From Eutreptiella sp. 'Long Island Sound 2002' (Eukaryota; Euglenozoa; Euglenophyceae; Eutreptiales; Eutreptiaceae), in contig OZ038388.1 in NCBI GenBank assembly GCA_964036045.1, positions 3,536,935 to 3,600,934 of the forward strand: a stretch of 64,000 bases of DNA, in the 5' to 3' direction. The notes beneath the pieces were generated by a model. It made no database searches. It saw nothing but the letters and a program-made list of their open reading frames with translations, and was not told the DNA's origin. This document shows, one piece after another, positions 21,216-32,629 of this stretch (position 1 is the stretch's first letter; every line of letters starts with the position of its first letter). The position numbers and the translations under genes were made by a program.

Positions 21216-22245
21216 AGCTGTTGTGGCTAAGAACACCCGAAGAACCCCTTAAGCACTCTTTAAGGACACCTTTAAAACACCTAAAGAACACCTGCTTCAG
21301 CAGCTTGTGACGATCACCTGAATCATGCCTTACACACACCTTGAGAACAGATACAGAACAAAAGCAGGTCACGTCAAGAACACCTGGAGAACATCTTGCC
21401 TTAGGCAATACCAGATGATGGCGGCATGTAACAAGGTATGCATAGCAAAGAATTTTCACCTTCACCCCGTGTATAGACTTATGACCTAAGACCGAAAAAA
21501 ACTCTTTTACACTAGCAAAATGTGGCCTTACCCCCCCGCCCCCTTCAAGGATGATGCATCTCTTGTCAGCCCTGTTTGGCCATCCCCCCCCCCCCAAGTT
21601 GCAGCCCCATCTCCTGCACCCACCCATAGCCACCCCCTCCCATAGCCGGAACTCCACACGACAGGAAATGGGTCCATGAAGCCTGTGTCCTGCAGCCCCA
21701 GAAGGGGCCCACAGCAGTCGCATGCAATTTGGCTCTGTTCCTCAAAAAAAAACAGGGGAAAAACTGCGGGGCCGGTGCCGCCATTTTTTTTCTACGCTTT
21801 TGACTGATCCATGGCCGTAACAATCCTCTTTACCCCCCAACCCTTGGTCCCAGGACCACCTTGTGGGTATACTTCTATGCTGATTCTGTGCCAGAGTCCA
21901 AGACCTCTTTGAATTAACAAACCAAAATGTGCCGGTGGCAGCCAGTAATCGCTGGCGGTTGCCTGCCAACCGTCCCCACAGGGAATCCTTTTTTGTTTTC
22001 AGAAAACTGAAACAACGACTGGGGTGTCCTGAAGAAGAGTTGCGAAGAGGTCATGGTGGAACCTCCCAACACCTGGCACAATTAACATCGAACTTGTGAG
22101 TGCTGCCCTAAGCGGGCAGATCCCAACATCACATTGGCACGGCACGGCACATGGATTGGTGTTTGCCCCACGGGGCACGTCATCGGTGGGTGTGTGCAGT
22201 GTGCCTGTGCCTGGCTTCCCCGGTCGATGGGCCCCTAATGCCCCA
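21216..22245. other. No gene recognised
   Basis: Contains a ~13-bp periodic AAGAACACCTG-like stretch at 21,230-21,395 and poly-C runs near 21,530 and 21,587. A minus frame of 169 codons ends here but is Gly/Arg-biased with no domain. Confidence 0.3.
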
Positions 22246-22584
22246 TCAGACCGGCAAGGATAGCCCAGCAGCCCAAAGCCCTGGTTCCCAGGAAGTTGGA
22301 TCAGTGTAGATACCAGCGCCGAAGTTGAAACCCTGACTCAGCAGCCCGATCCACTTGAGGGAGGGGCACTGAGTGAATTCACACGAGACTGGCTCACTGA
22401 GTTGTGATGAAGATTTCTCGGCATCCGAGTCCCAGGGGTCCTCTTGGAAATACCCATGTTGCAACATTTCCAGCACGTCCCACCAACCCGCGGCTAGAAA
22501 TGGGAGGTACTGCTGAGGATCCAGGAGCCCTTTCCTTGTACCCTTTCCCTTGGTAGGTGGCGGTGCCCATCGGCATCTCACCAC
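22246..22584 (-). CDS. Protein-like ORF, up to 112 codons, unknown
   Basis: The minus frame is open from about 22,584 to a TGA at 22,246. The part from about 22,530 on is well mixed and aromatic: GLLDPQQYLPFLAAGWWDVL, an acidic/Ser stretch, then LKWIGLLSQGFNFGAGIY. The extreme N-terminal part runs toward a (CA)n tract and is less convincing, so a splice acceptor may lie just inside. No domain is recognised; it may be a terminal exon. Confidence 0.4.
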   Translation of the reverse strand: MVRCRWAPPPTKGKGTRKGLLDPQQYLPFLAAGWWDVLEMLQHGYFQEDPWDSDAEKSSSQLSEPVSCEFTQCPSLKWIGLLSQGFNFGAGIYTDPTSWEPGLWAAGLSLPV

Positions 22585-22617
22585 TGTGTGTGTGTGTCTG
22601 TCGGGGTTGGGGGTTGG

Positions 22618-22703
22618 CAGGGGGGGGGGGGGGGCTGAAACCTAATAAAGTTCTGTTGGGGTGGGGGGGGTATGAAGGACACCTGCGTGGGTCCTGCATG
22701 GGT

Positions 22704-22742
<39 letters not shown>
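22618..22742. repeat. Poly-G tract and (GT)n
   Basis: G-run at about 22,620-22,634, a second at about 22,665, then an 18-20 copy GT microsatellite at about 22,704-22,742. Confidence 0.9.
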
Positions 22743-22745
<3 letters not shown>

Positions 22746-23867
22746 AGCACCTGGGGTGGGGGAAGCCCTGTGAACTTCGCCGTCCCAAATCATGATTTTG
22801 CTTGAAGGTGCCACTCAGTTTGTGCCATTGTGACAGGTGCAGGCAGAGTCAGTCAGTCTGTCTGTGTTTCTTTTACAAAAACTCAGGTGCTTTGCCCTGG
22901 GCAATGAATCTGGATGTGTTCTTCCACCTTTTTTGGTCACGTCCAACCCCGCACTCCTCACAGCAGTTGAGTCGAGCAACCGAGTCAGTCGCCGCCTGCA
23001 TGGGGTTCACACGGAAGGGGCAGGGGCTACTGCCCCACCTGGAGGTCATCTAACAACAAGCTTTCTTGGTCTTTTCATATTCACTCAGGATTGCCCTTTG
23101 AGGACAGCCCTTGGGGCCGGTGGTTAACGCCAATCGCCGGCATTTTTGGTTTAACCCAAAATCACAACCTTTTCTACCAACTCACACAAAATCAATCATT
23201 TTGGTTAGAAAAAAAAAAGTGTGTCCAGGCCCCTCTTTGATGCCCACATGGCGCCATGCAGCCTGCATGGGCACTGCGCACCCAGTGCCTTAGGGCCTTA
23301 TACCACCCACCTTGGGTCTTGCTCGGGGGAGGGTTGGTGGATGCAGAGGCTAACAACAAACTGGTCCACACATGCAGTTCATGTACAACCAGTTTTCACG
23401 AAGGTCAGCGGCTGGGGTAGGTAGGCCCTTTGGGGGGGGGGGGGGGGGGATGATGTTGGCTGAAGCTGGCGGTGCCCATTTGGCCTCTCACCACCTAGTG
23501 CCTTGAACTACCGGTCTTCCCTATCCTCACCTCCCAACACACCCTTCCTTTCCCTTGGGGTCCATGGAGCACCCAGACTGTCCCTATTTCATTACTCTAT
23601 GTCAGGTCCACACAGACAAGGGCAACGGCAATCACCATTGAGAACGCTGTAGGCGCCACAAATTTCCAAAAACTTGGCTTATTGCAAACTATTGAAGAAA
23701 CAAACCTGATAACTAATTAGCAGTGCACATTGATCTTTTGACACCCTTGCTCCATCAATATGAAGACTACGGCCCCGGCTCAACATGCAAAAGCATGGAT
23801 GGCAGTCTCCCCCTTCTACTGTGGTTACTCGCTCAGTCAAGTCTGCAGCGACTACATTTGGTGAGGT
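22743..23867. other. No gene recognised
   Basis: Only short frames; a run of about 18 Gs at 23,431-23,449. Confidence 0.35.
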
Positions 23868-24030
23868 TTAGGTTTGGGCACACACGGGGCAGGGTTTGGG
23901 CACTGTGTTGGCAATGGCATATTTTGTAACCAAGAGGCGCCGCCCCTTGGACCACTTATCAAATAAACAAGCAACATCAACCTCAATAAAAGTCACATGG
24001 GCTTGATTTTTCAGGTCAACAATGCACAAA
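23868..24030 (-). CDS. Terminal exon candidate, unknown protein
   Basis: The acceptor GTGGAATATTGCAG gives a start at 24,030. The frame then reads about 53 well-mixed codons (CIVDLKNQAHVTFIEVDVAC, then a Lys/Arg segment and PKPCPVCAQT) to TAA at 23,868. The final Cys-Pro-Val-Cys resembles half of a metal-binding site, but no partner cysteines are visible. It may follow the short exon candidate at 24,247-24,318; the phase link is unproven. Confidence 0.4.
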
Positions 24031-24246
24031 CTGCAATATTCCACAATCAAGCAGGTTTCCCAAACCACAGGGCGCGCCGCAAAAAAGCATTCTCATTGGC
24101 CAGGTGCGTCTAGGCGGACACCCCATACCGGCAGTGAGGGAACACTTCCCAACAGCGGCTCTGGGGCAGTGGTGTGGGGAAATTCCCTGTCAGGGGCACA
24201 TAACAACCAGGGGGGGGGGGTCAAAGCCCTGCATCTTGCTGCTTTC

Positions 24247-24318
24247 CTAACAGTTGGCGGCGTCAATTGGCTTCTCGCCATTCACAAAGATCTCGATGAG
24301 GCCTTCCTTCGCCGAGGC
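24247..24318 (-). CDS. Short terminal exon candidate
   Basis: After an AG at 24,319-24,320 the frame gives 23 codons (ASAKEGLIEIFVNGEKPIDA...) to TAG at 24,247. The peptide looks real and conserved in style, but the acceptor lacks a long pyrimidine tract. A run of about 11 Gs lies just upstream. Confidence 0.35.
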   Translation of the reverse strand, partial: ASAKEGLIEIFVNGEKPIDAANC

Positions 24319-24399
24319 CTACCTGGGTCACAAAGGGGGGGGGGGGGTAGAGGCACAACAAAATGTCTCTGATGTCAATGGGTGGGTGGGTCTGCAAAT

Positions 24400-25254
24400 G
24401 CCCCCCCTCCGTCCCCCCTCCCAGGGTCCTTCAGCAATGGCCTAGGCTGGCCCTGCAGCATTTTTTGATGGTCAATTTTGAACGGCTGCTTTCCAGAGTT
24501 CAAACAGCGCTGTCATCCCTCGGTTTCGAACCCCCAACACTGGGTCTTTGGGACTCTTCAGAGCTCTTGGATTTGCCGTGGCACTGGCTGCGCATGCTCT
24601 TGGTTGGCTGGTCCAGTCAAACGGATTCCAGCTTTTGGGCTGTTGCAGAAGAAGGGCACAAGACCTTGTCATCTCAATTATGCTCCATCAGAAACTACTC
24701 CTGCCCCAGTGGCACTCACATCCACTCCGTGGAACGCAGAGCCCCGGACAGTCAATGGGTTGGTTCTCGGGATGGCATTTGCCCTGGTGCCCTGGGTCCC
24801 TCTGAGATGTTGTGTTGCATCTTTGAGTCGGGTGAAACCAGATATCCACCTGGGCTTGTCTCGCTCTTTGGGTGGTGCCCATTTATCCTCCCAAGTTGTG
24901 GCAGGACCCTCTCCTTGGTGCAGCGATTGTGATTCTCTGTCGGGATTATGTCCCACATTGGCGGGGTGCTACAGCCACTCAGCCCCGTGGTGTCTACTCT
25001 GGTTGTTGCTGCTACCGAACTATGTGGTGTGTGTCAGATAAAGTTCTGGCCCTGCCAGAACAACATCCAGAGAATCTAGTGTTCTCAGGGGCATTCAAGC
25101 AGGATAACGTTTGCGCTTTGGGGAGCTTTCTTCCACATCTTCTTCATCAGACAGGGGAGCTTTTAGGGCAGGAAAAGTTTTATTGCCTATCGGCAAGACA
25201 CCTCGAAGAGGGAGGGAGCACAGTCACTCAATCAGTTAGCTAGTCACAAAGTCA
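24400..25254. other. Overlapping long frames, no gene chosen
   Basis: Two plus frames of nearly 190 codons and one minus frame of 92 overlap here. None is clearly better than the others, and no domain or splice pair separates them. A plus block near 25,030-25,160 is mildly protein-like. Confidence 0.25.
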
Positions 25255-25755
25255 TTAAGAAGCCCCCCATCCCCCGTCCAACACCCAAATAGGGTGAAAA
25301 ACACATATAGAGGGTCTAAAACATGGTTTATGTAGGATATTTGATCATTATGAATAGTCAGAACATAAAAAAAAAAACGGTTTTGAAAATTTCCATTTTT
25401 GAGCTGCCGAGAGTGGAAAATTGCAACAGCAGGTTGTGCCCCGCCCCTCTGCCCCCGTCCAAACACCCAAATAGGGTGAAAAGCACATGAGTAGGGTCTG
25501 AAACATGCTTTACATTGGATATTTGATCATTGTGGATGGTTAGATGGTCAGAATGCAATAAAAAATCAGTTTCGGAAATTTCCACTTTTGACCTTTAGAG
25601 GCTGGAACTGCATTAGCAGGTTGTGCCCCAGCCCCCTTGGGAACCCCCCCCCCCCCCCGGGCCCAAAAAAAAGACACCCAAATAGGGTGAAAAACACAGA
25701 AAAAGGGTGTAAAACATGCTTTAAATAGGATATTTGATCATTATGGATGGTCAGA
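25255..25755. repeat. ~180-bp tandem repeat, three units
   Basis: Units begin near 25,262, 25,444 and 25,671 with CAACACCCAAATAGGGTGAA, continue through AAAACATGSTTTA and GGATATTTGATCATTATG and, in the first two, end with GCAGGTTGTGCCCC. A single tail copy (TTTTTGAGCTGCC ... AGCAGGTTGTGC) occurs at about 39,190-39,235. Confidence 0.85.
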
Positions 25756-25764
25756 ATATAGTAG

Positions 25765-26165
25765 GGGGGACCCCATGGAGTCGGGACCTGGAAACACTTT
25801 TTCGGCTCAAAATCGGGAAAAAACCAAAAGATTCATGATTTCAGACACAAAAAAAATGGAGGGGTCATTTTTTCGACATTGTTGACCCCCTCCCCAACCC
25901 CCCCCCCCCCCCCAACCCCCTCAAAAAAGTGGGTTTCAATTGGGGGGTGGGGGGGTCCCAGGGGGGTCCGGACCAAAAACTCATTGGGGGATGCATTTAT
26001 TGGACAAAATAATGATTTTACAAGGGGTTAAACCAACAATTCAACCCCTTGGGGTAGGGTATGCGAATAGGCCCAAAAAGGCCCGAAATGGGGGGGTATG
26101 TGGGGTTTTCACATATATACGGGCCTGCCTAGCTTTGATCTGACAGTCGCTGCGAGGTGAATTTG
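25765..26165 (+). repeat. ~400-bp dispersed repeat with hairpin end, copy 1
   Basis: Starts CCCATGGAGTCGGGACC, continues through CCAAAAACTCATTGGGGGAT, ACAAAATAATGATTTTACAA and TAGGGTATGCGAATAGGCCC, and ends in the TTTGATCT...GCGAGGTGAATTT hairpin motif. An inverted copy lies at 38,155-38,450 and a partial one at 26,580-26,760. Confidence 0.8.
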
Positions 26166-26579
26166 GGGCTTTTGGGGGGCCCATGGCACGGGCTACATAG
26201 GCCTAGTGGCCACTACGTGGGTCCCCATGGGTGCTCAAGTACCCGCATTGTCACCAAATGATCACCCAAACCCATCCTCGGGGCAACGGAAGGGTTTCGG
26301 AAAAAATCGAAGTTTGAAAAGTTTTTAGGTGCCACTAAACAGCCCACCCAGCGTGAAAACGGCCAAGTCTCCACTAGCAAGGGGCCATATGGGGGGGGGG
26401 GGGGGGGGCAACTGGGGGTACCTGGAGTTGGGACCCGGATCCCCTGCCATGGGTTAGGGGGTCCATTTACAAGAAAAAAGTTCTTCAGGACCCAGGTCCA
26501 AATACACACACAATGGCCACAAAGGCAAAGAAGTTTTGACCCCCCCCAAAGGGGTAGCCAGGTACGGGGGGCAACGGGG

Positions 26580-26760
26580 GTCAAAAAATCATTGGGGGGA
26601 TCATTTTTGGTCCTAAAATGATGATTTACAAGGGGTCAGACGTCAGAAACCATATGTTGGGGCATACTACGCGAACGACCCCAAAAAAGGGGGGGTATAC
26701 GACGCCTGCGACTGCGCTTGATCTAACAACCTCTTTTCGAGGTGATTTTGTGGGGAACAT
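26580..26760 (+). repeat. Dispersed hairpin-ended repeat, copy 2 (partial)
   Basis: AAATCATTGGGGGGATCATT, AATGATGATTTACAAGGGGT, a CATACTACGCGAACGACCCC segment and the end CTTGATCTAACAACCTCTTT / TCGAGGTGATTTTG match the element at 25.77-26.17 kb in order. Confidence 0.75.
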
Positions 26761-27035
26761 TTGTGTGGCAACAACCATTCAGTTTGATTGCATTGCAATG
26801 ACACATTTGCTGCAGGGAACAACTGCGCCAGAAGACTTGGGACAACATTTGTCCAATACTGTAGGGCACATGTCCCGGCACATGCCCCATGAGACATCAG
26901 GTGCTGGTCTTCATACCGTGCACTGTGGCACTTCAGTAAGGCTGTCCCTGAAGAGGGGGGGGGGGGTCGGGGGGCATTGTTCCGCTACTGCCGGACATCT
27001 GGCGATCAACGGCAATCATTGCTGACGGCTGTAGC

Positions 27036-27512
27036 CTAGTCCACGGATGGCGGTTGGAGGACTACAGACTCGATTGACTTCGGCTGCACATAATGCGGGG
27101 GAGCGGGAGGATTGCACACCAGTGGACTGACAGGTGCTGGCTCCGGGGCTGCCAGGGTTGCGGAGGTCACAGAGGCGGCAGCGGCCAACACAGCCGCTGC
27201 CAGAGCCGCCATGCAGACCGGTTTATTGTGGCCCGCTGCCGGGGCCGGCGGCCAGGATGACAGTGGTGCCGTTGGCCGCGTCATATGGGCGCTGGAGAGT
27301 TCGGGTGGGACGTAGGTGGCGAAAGGGGGCAGGAGGGGCCAAGCCGGGGTGACAGGGTCTCTGGATCGGCGGCGCTTCTTCGTGCAGAGCTGAGGCTTTA
27401 GCTTGGCAGCGCCCTTGGTAGAGTGAGTGGCGGAGGCCAGGGACGACATGAACTGTTTGTCGGAGGCCATCAACGTTTCCAGGTCCATGACCGCTCCCGG
27501 GCATGTGGAAAC
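27036..27512 (-). CDS. Terminal exon of a spliced gene, unknown protein
   Basis: The acceptor CTGTCCCTGTCCTGCAG gives a start at 27,512. The frame runs 158 codons to TAG at 27,036. It has a mixed N-terminal part (MDLETLMASDKQFMSSLASA), a basic patch (CTKKRRRSRD) that could be a nuclear localisation signal, then a Pro/Ala-rich tail with a strongly Ala-rich segment. It begins in phase 0, as the exon at 28,233-28,481 requires. Further 5' exons must exist. The Ala-rich stretch could be a helix or simple low complexity. Confidence 0.55.
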   Translation of the reverse strand, partial: VSTCPGAVMDLETLMASDKQFMSSLASATHSTKGAAKLKPQLCTKKRRRSRDPVTPAWPLLPPFATYVPPELSSAHMTRPTAPLSSWPPAPAAGHNKPVCMAALAAAVLAAAASVTSATLAAPEPAPVSPLVCNPPAPPHYVQPKSIESVVLQPPSVD

Positions 27513-28232
27513 CTGCAGGACAGGGACAGCATGCAACAGAAGTGTGTGGGAGAGGTACGTAAAAAAAAGAAATGCCGTGCCGGCGATTCCAAGGCAGCAT
27601 TCAGTGCAATGGGAACCTGTCAGCGGTCCGACCGGTTGCACTCCAGCGTATTGGTAATGACTCCACCCCCGTTGGAGCTTTTGATATCGCCTTCGTGCAC
27701 ACGTCCACTCCCCTTGGGACACCTCATGCCGGACTGCATGGGCCGTTGTGCAACACGCTGGGCTATATACCACTGCACTCGACGTGTTCCTCCCATGAGG
27801 AGTGCACCTCTGGTCGCAAAAATGGTTGGTGATAAGAATGTCCCAGATGGAGCCTCCTTGGCACTGGGAGGCCACCACCTTTGGCCAATGATGCCGAAGT
27901 GGGCCGAAAGCCCCCCTGGGACCCAGGGAGGGGGTGGATGCCGAAAAGGCTTTGTAAGTGTGCCGGTTGGTACTTCCGGGTGTACGCAGTGGTTTGGGTT
28001 GTAGGAGGAAATTGTCGACATGGATTGTCCCAGAACACTGTGGAAAAGTAGTTTGGGTGAGACTGCTGGAGCGCTGGGTCAGGCTGCCAGTGGTGGCGGG
28101 TGCAGCGATCCTTCCCCAATTCCGCCCTCCCCACGTCCCCTTGCGGAGATCTCATGGGCCCCGTCAGTCCCGGGGCTTATGCTGCCGGTGACCCCCCACC
28201 ACCCGCAGTGCTGCGACTTTCAGTGACCATAC

Positions 28233-28481
28233 CGCCATAGGGTCGTCCTGAGCTGGGGACCAGTGGTTGGGGAGTTCACCACTGTGCACGCGCCTCTTGG
28301 CCTCCTCCAACGCCTCCTGGATCGTCATGGCCACCCCGCCGGGCTGGCGGCTCTGCTGCAGCAGCACATGGGCCGCCCGCGCCACCTCCAGATTGTTGCC
28401 GATGACCGCGTCCTCCGGACTGAGGCAACCAATGACCTGCGCCTGGTTGCACTTGTTCCAGAAGAAGGGCTTCTTGCCGTC
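28233..28481 (-). CDS. Penultimate exon of the same gene, unknown protein
   Basis: Exactly 83 codons between an AG (28,482-28,483; weak pyrimidine tract) and the donor GCG/GTATGG. The protein is well mixed: KKPFFWNKCNQAQVIGCLSP, then an amphipathic stretch with Gln-Gln-Ser-Arg and MTIQEALEEAKRRVHSGELP. It joins in phase 0 to the exon at 27,036-27,512. Read straight through instead, the frame stays open another 25 codons past the donor. No family is recognised. Confidence 0.55.
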
Positions 28482-28859
28482 CTACCAAGCGAGCAGTGCG
28501 CCACTTCATGGTGGGATGGGGTGGGATGGAGGTGTATCCAGCGCTGGACTGGACACAGTCTGGGGCACACTCTGTGACGTAGACAAGCTACCCTACCAGG
28601 GCATCTCAGGCCCACCAACATTTGACTTGGCCTGCAGTGCCATCGCTGATCCTGTCCCAGACGGACGCAGTGAAGCCTGGCACAAAACACACACATGTGC
28701 ACACAGACACAGACACACGCATGATGGCACATCGCTAAGACAAGCATGCAGGCAGAGTTAGGGGGCGACCAGCGTGCTGTCACCTTTTCTTTCTGCCAAC
28801 AAGCTGGAACAAGCTGGGTGCCTTTGGAAAAATGCACACACAAAAATAGGAAAAAGACA

Positions 28860-29012
28860 CGCCACAACCACAACCACATCCACACCCACACCTACAACCA
28901 CATCCACATCCACATCCACATCCACATCCACAACTACAACCACATCCATATCCACATCCACAACCACAACCACAACCACAACCACAACCACACCCACACC
29001 CACAGCCACAAT
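28860..29012. repeat. CCACAN hexanucleotide array
   Basis: About 25 copies of CCACAA/CCACAT/CCACAC. Frames on both strands (Val/Asp- or Cys/Gly-repeats) are artefacts. Confidence 0.9.
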
Positions 29013-29899
29013 AAAGTAAGGAGAGTGCATGCTCGAGTAGATTCACACCCCAGAAATACCGTGCTATTCCACTGGCAGGCCAGGCCATTTTACTACACTT
29101 GACGAAGCGAGCACATTGTCCAAGACATGACCCAGAAGTGGGCCTGGGCAAGACCGACGACCCACCTTAAATAATGGACCCAAATGGACAGCATGACCCC
29201 TCTTGTCCCACATGGTCAGAAAGATGCCCAGACATAGACGTTAGCTCCACAAAAAGTTCAAAGTGGTGGTTGCAATCAAGCGCTGGGGGTGCCAGAAAGA
29301 ATTATGGGGTGGAGATTGCCCAAGATAGTTAACCCACACACCCAAGACACTGCCAAAAAAATCCTAAAAACGGGACCAGATTCACACCTTGCGCTTGCAT
29401 CCTCATTTCGCTGCATGCCCTGTCCTCTCATTGCATGGCAACCCTCTCACAACCCTGATCTGACATGTAAACTCTGTGCATAACTGTGACTCAGGAGGAG
29501 GTGGAGGAGATGCGGTCCCCCAGTACGGTGCACCCGCCACACAACCCCATGGTGCCTGCCGGCCCTTATCGATCTGGCATTCGATCGACCAGGGGGGTTT
29601 CTGTCCCGACCCGTTCGGCTCAGTATCACGGCGGCGGTTCTCCTCTTCGTCTCCTCCCCATTGTCCCCTCCCTGGCCCACACAACGCGCACGCACTCCCG
29701 CCCCACGCGCTGATGGTATCCCCCCAGGGGACGGATAGGGGGGCGAGGCGGAGTGCCGGCTCCACTTCCAGCACAATCCGCCAACCCCCCTCGTGGAGAG
29801 GGACACAGTCTCACGGGTGTGGGCCCTTAGCCCGCTAGGTACTACCGACTAGGCGGCGTTTGGCCGGTAGGTCATGGGGGCTTGGTCCGTAGCCTGATC
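29013..29899. other. No gene recognised
   Basis: GC rises from about 29,480, where GGAGGAGATGCGGTCCCCC may mark the edge of the EEP-bearing relic. Overlapping frames of about 120 codons on both strands show no domain. Confidence 0.3.
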
Positions 29900-29957
29900 C
29901 CCCCCCCCCCGCACAGTAGACCTGCCGGAGGTGTCCGTGCGCGGACCGAGACACATC

Positions 29958-31847
29958 CTAGGACGACCCCCCCTCTAGGCACGTACCTGGGCCGGCGTGT
30001 GTCATGGATATTAGCGGGCCGGACGCAAAGCGAGCCCCGGCAGCACGTACAAGACCATAGGCTGGAACCCCGCCATGCGTAATGTGGCCAACAACATGTC
30101 CTGTAGCTGACGCACTTGTCCGCAGTCGTGGGGCCCCATGGTCTCGTACAGCTCCATGTAGCGTTGCGGCGGCCCATAGGCAATGAGCCAGACCAAACGC
30201 CGGGCAGGAAGGCCGCCTGGTCCATCGATGATAACCACCTACGCGCCCCGAACCTCCTGGGTCCTGGGTCCTGGGGAGTGGCCGGTCCGTATACCAGAAT
30301 ACCCGCTGGAACCCACCCCAATCAAGGGGTGTGCACTGTCCCGGGGGCACAATGGCAGTAAGACGTCACCGTTCATAGACCGGCCATGGCCAGCTCACCC
30401 CATGCCAAAAGTTGGCTATAGCCAGCCTGGCGCCCCATTCCTAGGCGGTTGGGTCAAAGCGCGGCGGGACCCGGACGGCCAAATCCCACATCTGCCCCTC
30501 GCTGTCCTGGTAGTGGACCTTGGGACCTCGGGTAGTGGACCTTGGAAACCCACATACAAGGCCTCCAGGTCGCCCGGCCGCTCACCCTGTCCCCATCGGG
30601 CGGCGGTCAACGCCGCATGGTAGGCCCCCGTGACGCCCTGGTCCCGGATCCGGAAATGCTGGGCCCGTAGGGCCCGGCGCACCGGGGGGCGGGCCTCAGG
30701 GTCGAACACCCCCCGGGCATCCCCTATCACTGGACGGTGGTCAGACGGGAAGGGCAAGGCCTCGTCCACCCACACTGTACCCTCCGTAGGGGGTCCGCCC
30801 TGGAGGATGTGATCGATGACGCCCACACACCCGCCCCCGCCCGTCTAGGTGGGGACTTCTACTCGGGGAGTACATCGGGAAATACCCATGTCTCGCAGGA
30901 AATCGCCCCAAAGGGTCGCAATGGAGTTGGGGGCCTTCCGGAAACCCGATGCCCAACCCGGGTTGGCGTTGAGGTCCCCAAGCATTAGGGTGTGGACCCC
31001 TTGGCCGGGGGCTAGGAGGCCCAAAGCCCACGCCAACAGGTTGCGTATCACATCCACATCCTGATCGGCGGGGAAGTAACATACCAAAGCCAAGAACCTC
31101 CCCCCGCGACTGCGGTACTCTAGGGCAAGGCCGCGCCCATTCGGGTGCATGTCTCTCCCAATTTCCTGAAATATGGGGTGCCAACCGATGAGTACCCCAA
31201 CGCCGGCCGCCGGGTGTGCCGCTGGCGTGAAAGTAGCCCTGTACATAACGTGGGCCACCATATTAGACAGCAGCTTGCCGACTTCTTGCAACCCCACCAA
31301 GTCCGGATACCCCCTGCCACGCAGGCATGATCCCAGTGCTTGCACCTTTCCTGAGAGCCCCCGACGGAGGTTGAGACTCACGGCCTTGAATAGACTGTTG
31401 TCCCGTGAGAAGGGGGGGTGGGGGTTGTGGTGTCCGTGGAGCCGCCAGAACACCCGCCCCCCGGGATCGCCGTGGTCTCCAAACGGCGGAGAATGTCTTG
31501 CCGGGTCCGGGATGGCAGCTCCAACGGCATAGAGCGCCGCAAATATTGCCCCGGTGCCTTCGCGTCGATGTTCACCGATGCAAAGGCAATGGACGTGCTG
31601 AAGTGTGGGCCGCCCACTGTTGCAGTATGGCGGGGAGGCGCCAGTCGCCTTGGAAAAGGGACACGTGCCCCAGGGCTGTGTGTAGCCCCGGAAGATTCTC
31701 CAATGCTGGGGCCACGTCATGCGAACTCTGCAGGGAGCTTGCCCCGTTAAACGTGATCCCCCATTGAACGACAGTACGGCCAGGGTGCACAGATTCACGG
31801 GCCAGCCGAACCAGCTGAGCATGGGCCGTGGCCCCCGGGGAGAACAA
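29958..31847 (-). pseudogene. Non-LTR-type pol relic with an EEP endonuclease domain
   Basis: One minus frame carries the endonuclease/exonuclease/phosphatase signature in order: SLNLRRG, DLVGLQEVG, GVGVLIGW, GRGLALEY, MLGDLNANPGW, then after one in-frame TAG IDHILQG and PSDHRPVIGD. These match the order of strand and catalytic motifs in EEP nucleases of non-LTR retrotransposons. The same frame continues, with TAG/TGA stops, to a last protein-like block at 30,011-30,240. The N-terminal part (31,572-31,847) lies in another frame, so a frameshift near 31,600 separates them. No reverse transcriptase motif is visible downstream, so the copy is truncated, rearranged or of unusual architecture. Confidence 0.7.
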
Positions 31848-32629
31848 GTCCCTAGCCTCCCAGTCCAGGGTAACGGGGGCGGGGCAGTCCCTCGCCCCCT
31901 TGGGGAGACCTCAAGGACTTGGGCCCCAAGTGGGGGTGAACCCGGAGCAGGGAGTTGCCCATACGGGCAGTCAGCCCGCCCCAGGAGATGTCCGCATCGC
32001 TAGACCCCGGCGAGGGGTTTGAATTACCTAGTGATTCCCATAAGAGGCCTTCGGAGGGCCCGGTTCACATACCGCCTCCCTTGCGGGTGTTCCATGACCC
32101 TCAGCCCCGGCCGCCCTATGGCCGCCGCCCACTACGGGGGCCAGTGGGTTTCATCTTTTTCCGTCAGGGCGTAACTCAGTTGTACGGGCCGTCCATTCGT
32201 ACCCACTCCGTGCGAATGGATGGACACCATAACCTGGTACACTAGCATTTCCCCACACCCGGGTCCGGTACACTGTGGGCCATAACGGCGAGCCCTTGCA
32301 CGGAATGCATGTCTTTTGCAGCCCCTGATGGACGGTGTGCCCTACCTGCAGCCCCTCTCGTGCACGAACCGCAGTACGTGCCGTGGGGCGCGCTCCGTGT
32401 CAGGCCCGAAGGCCCACCCTGCGGGCCGGTGCCACCTGGGCCGCTAGCCAATGAACCTAGGTGTAACCCGCCTTATTGCCGCGGCTCAGGCAGGGCCGAA
32501 ACGGACTCCGGGGGGGGGGGGGGGGGCTACTCCTCGCTCCTTCTTCTCGGCCTTGGTGGGCGGGGGGGGGGGGGGGTACAGCTACAGGGGGGCCCGTCTG
32601 CACAGCCGCCATCCTCCATCGGACCGCAA

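Noticed and set aside
24478-25041. 187-codon plus ORF as a gene
   Set aside because: Two other frames are similarly open over the same bases, composition is Ser/Pro/Cys-biased, and no domain or splice support separates them.
28758-29151. Val/Asp and Cys/Gly repeat proteins
   Set aside because: They are translations of the CCACAN hexanucleotide array.
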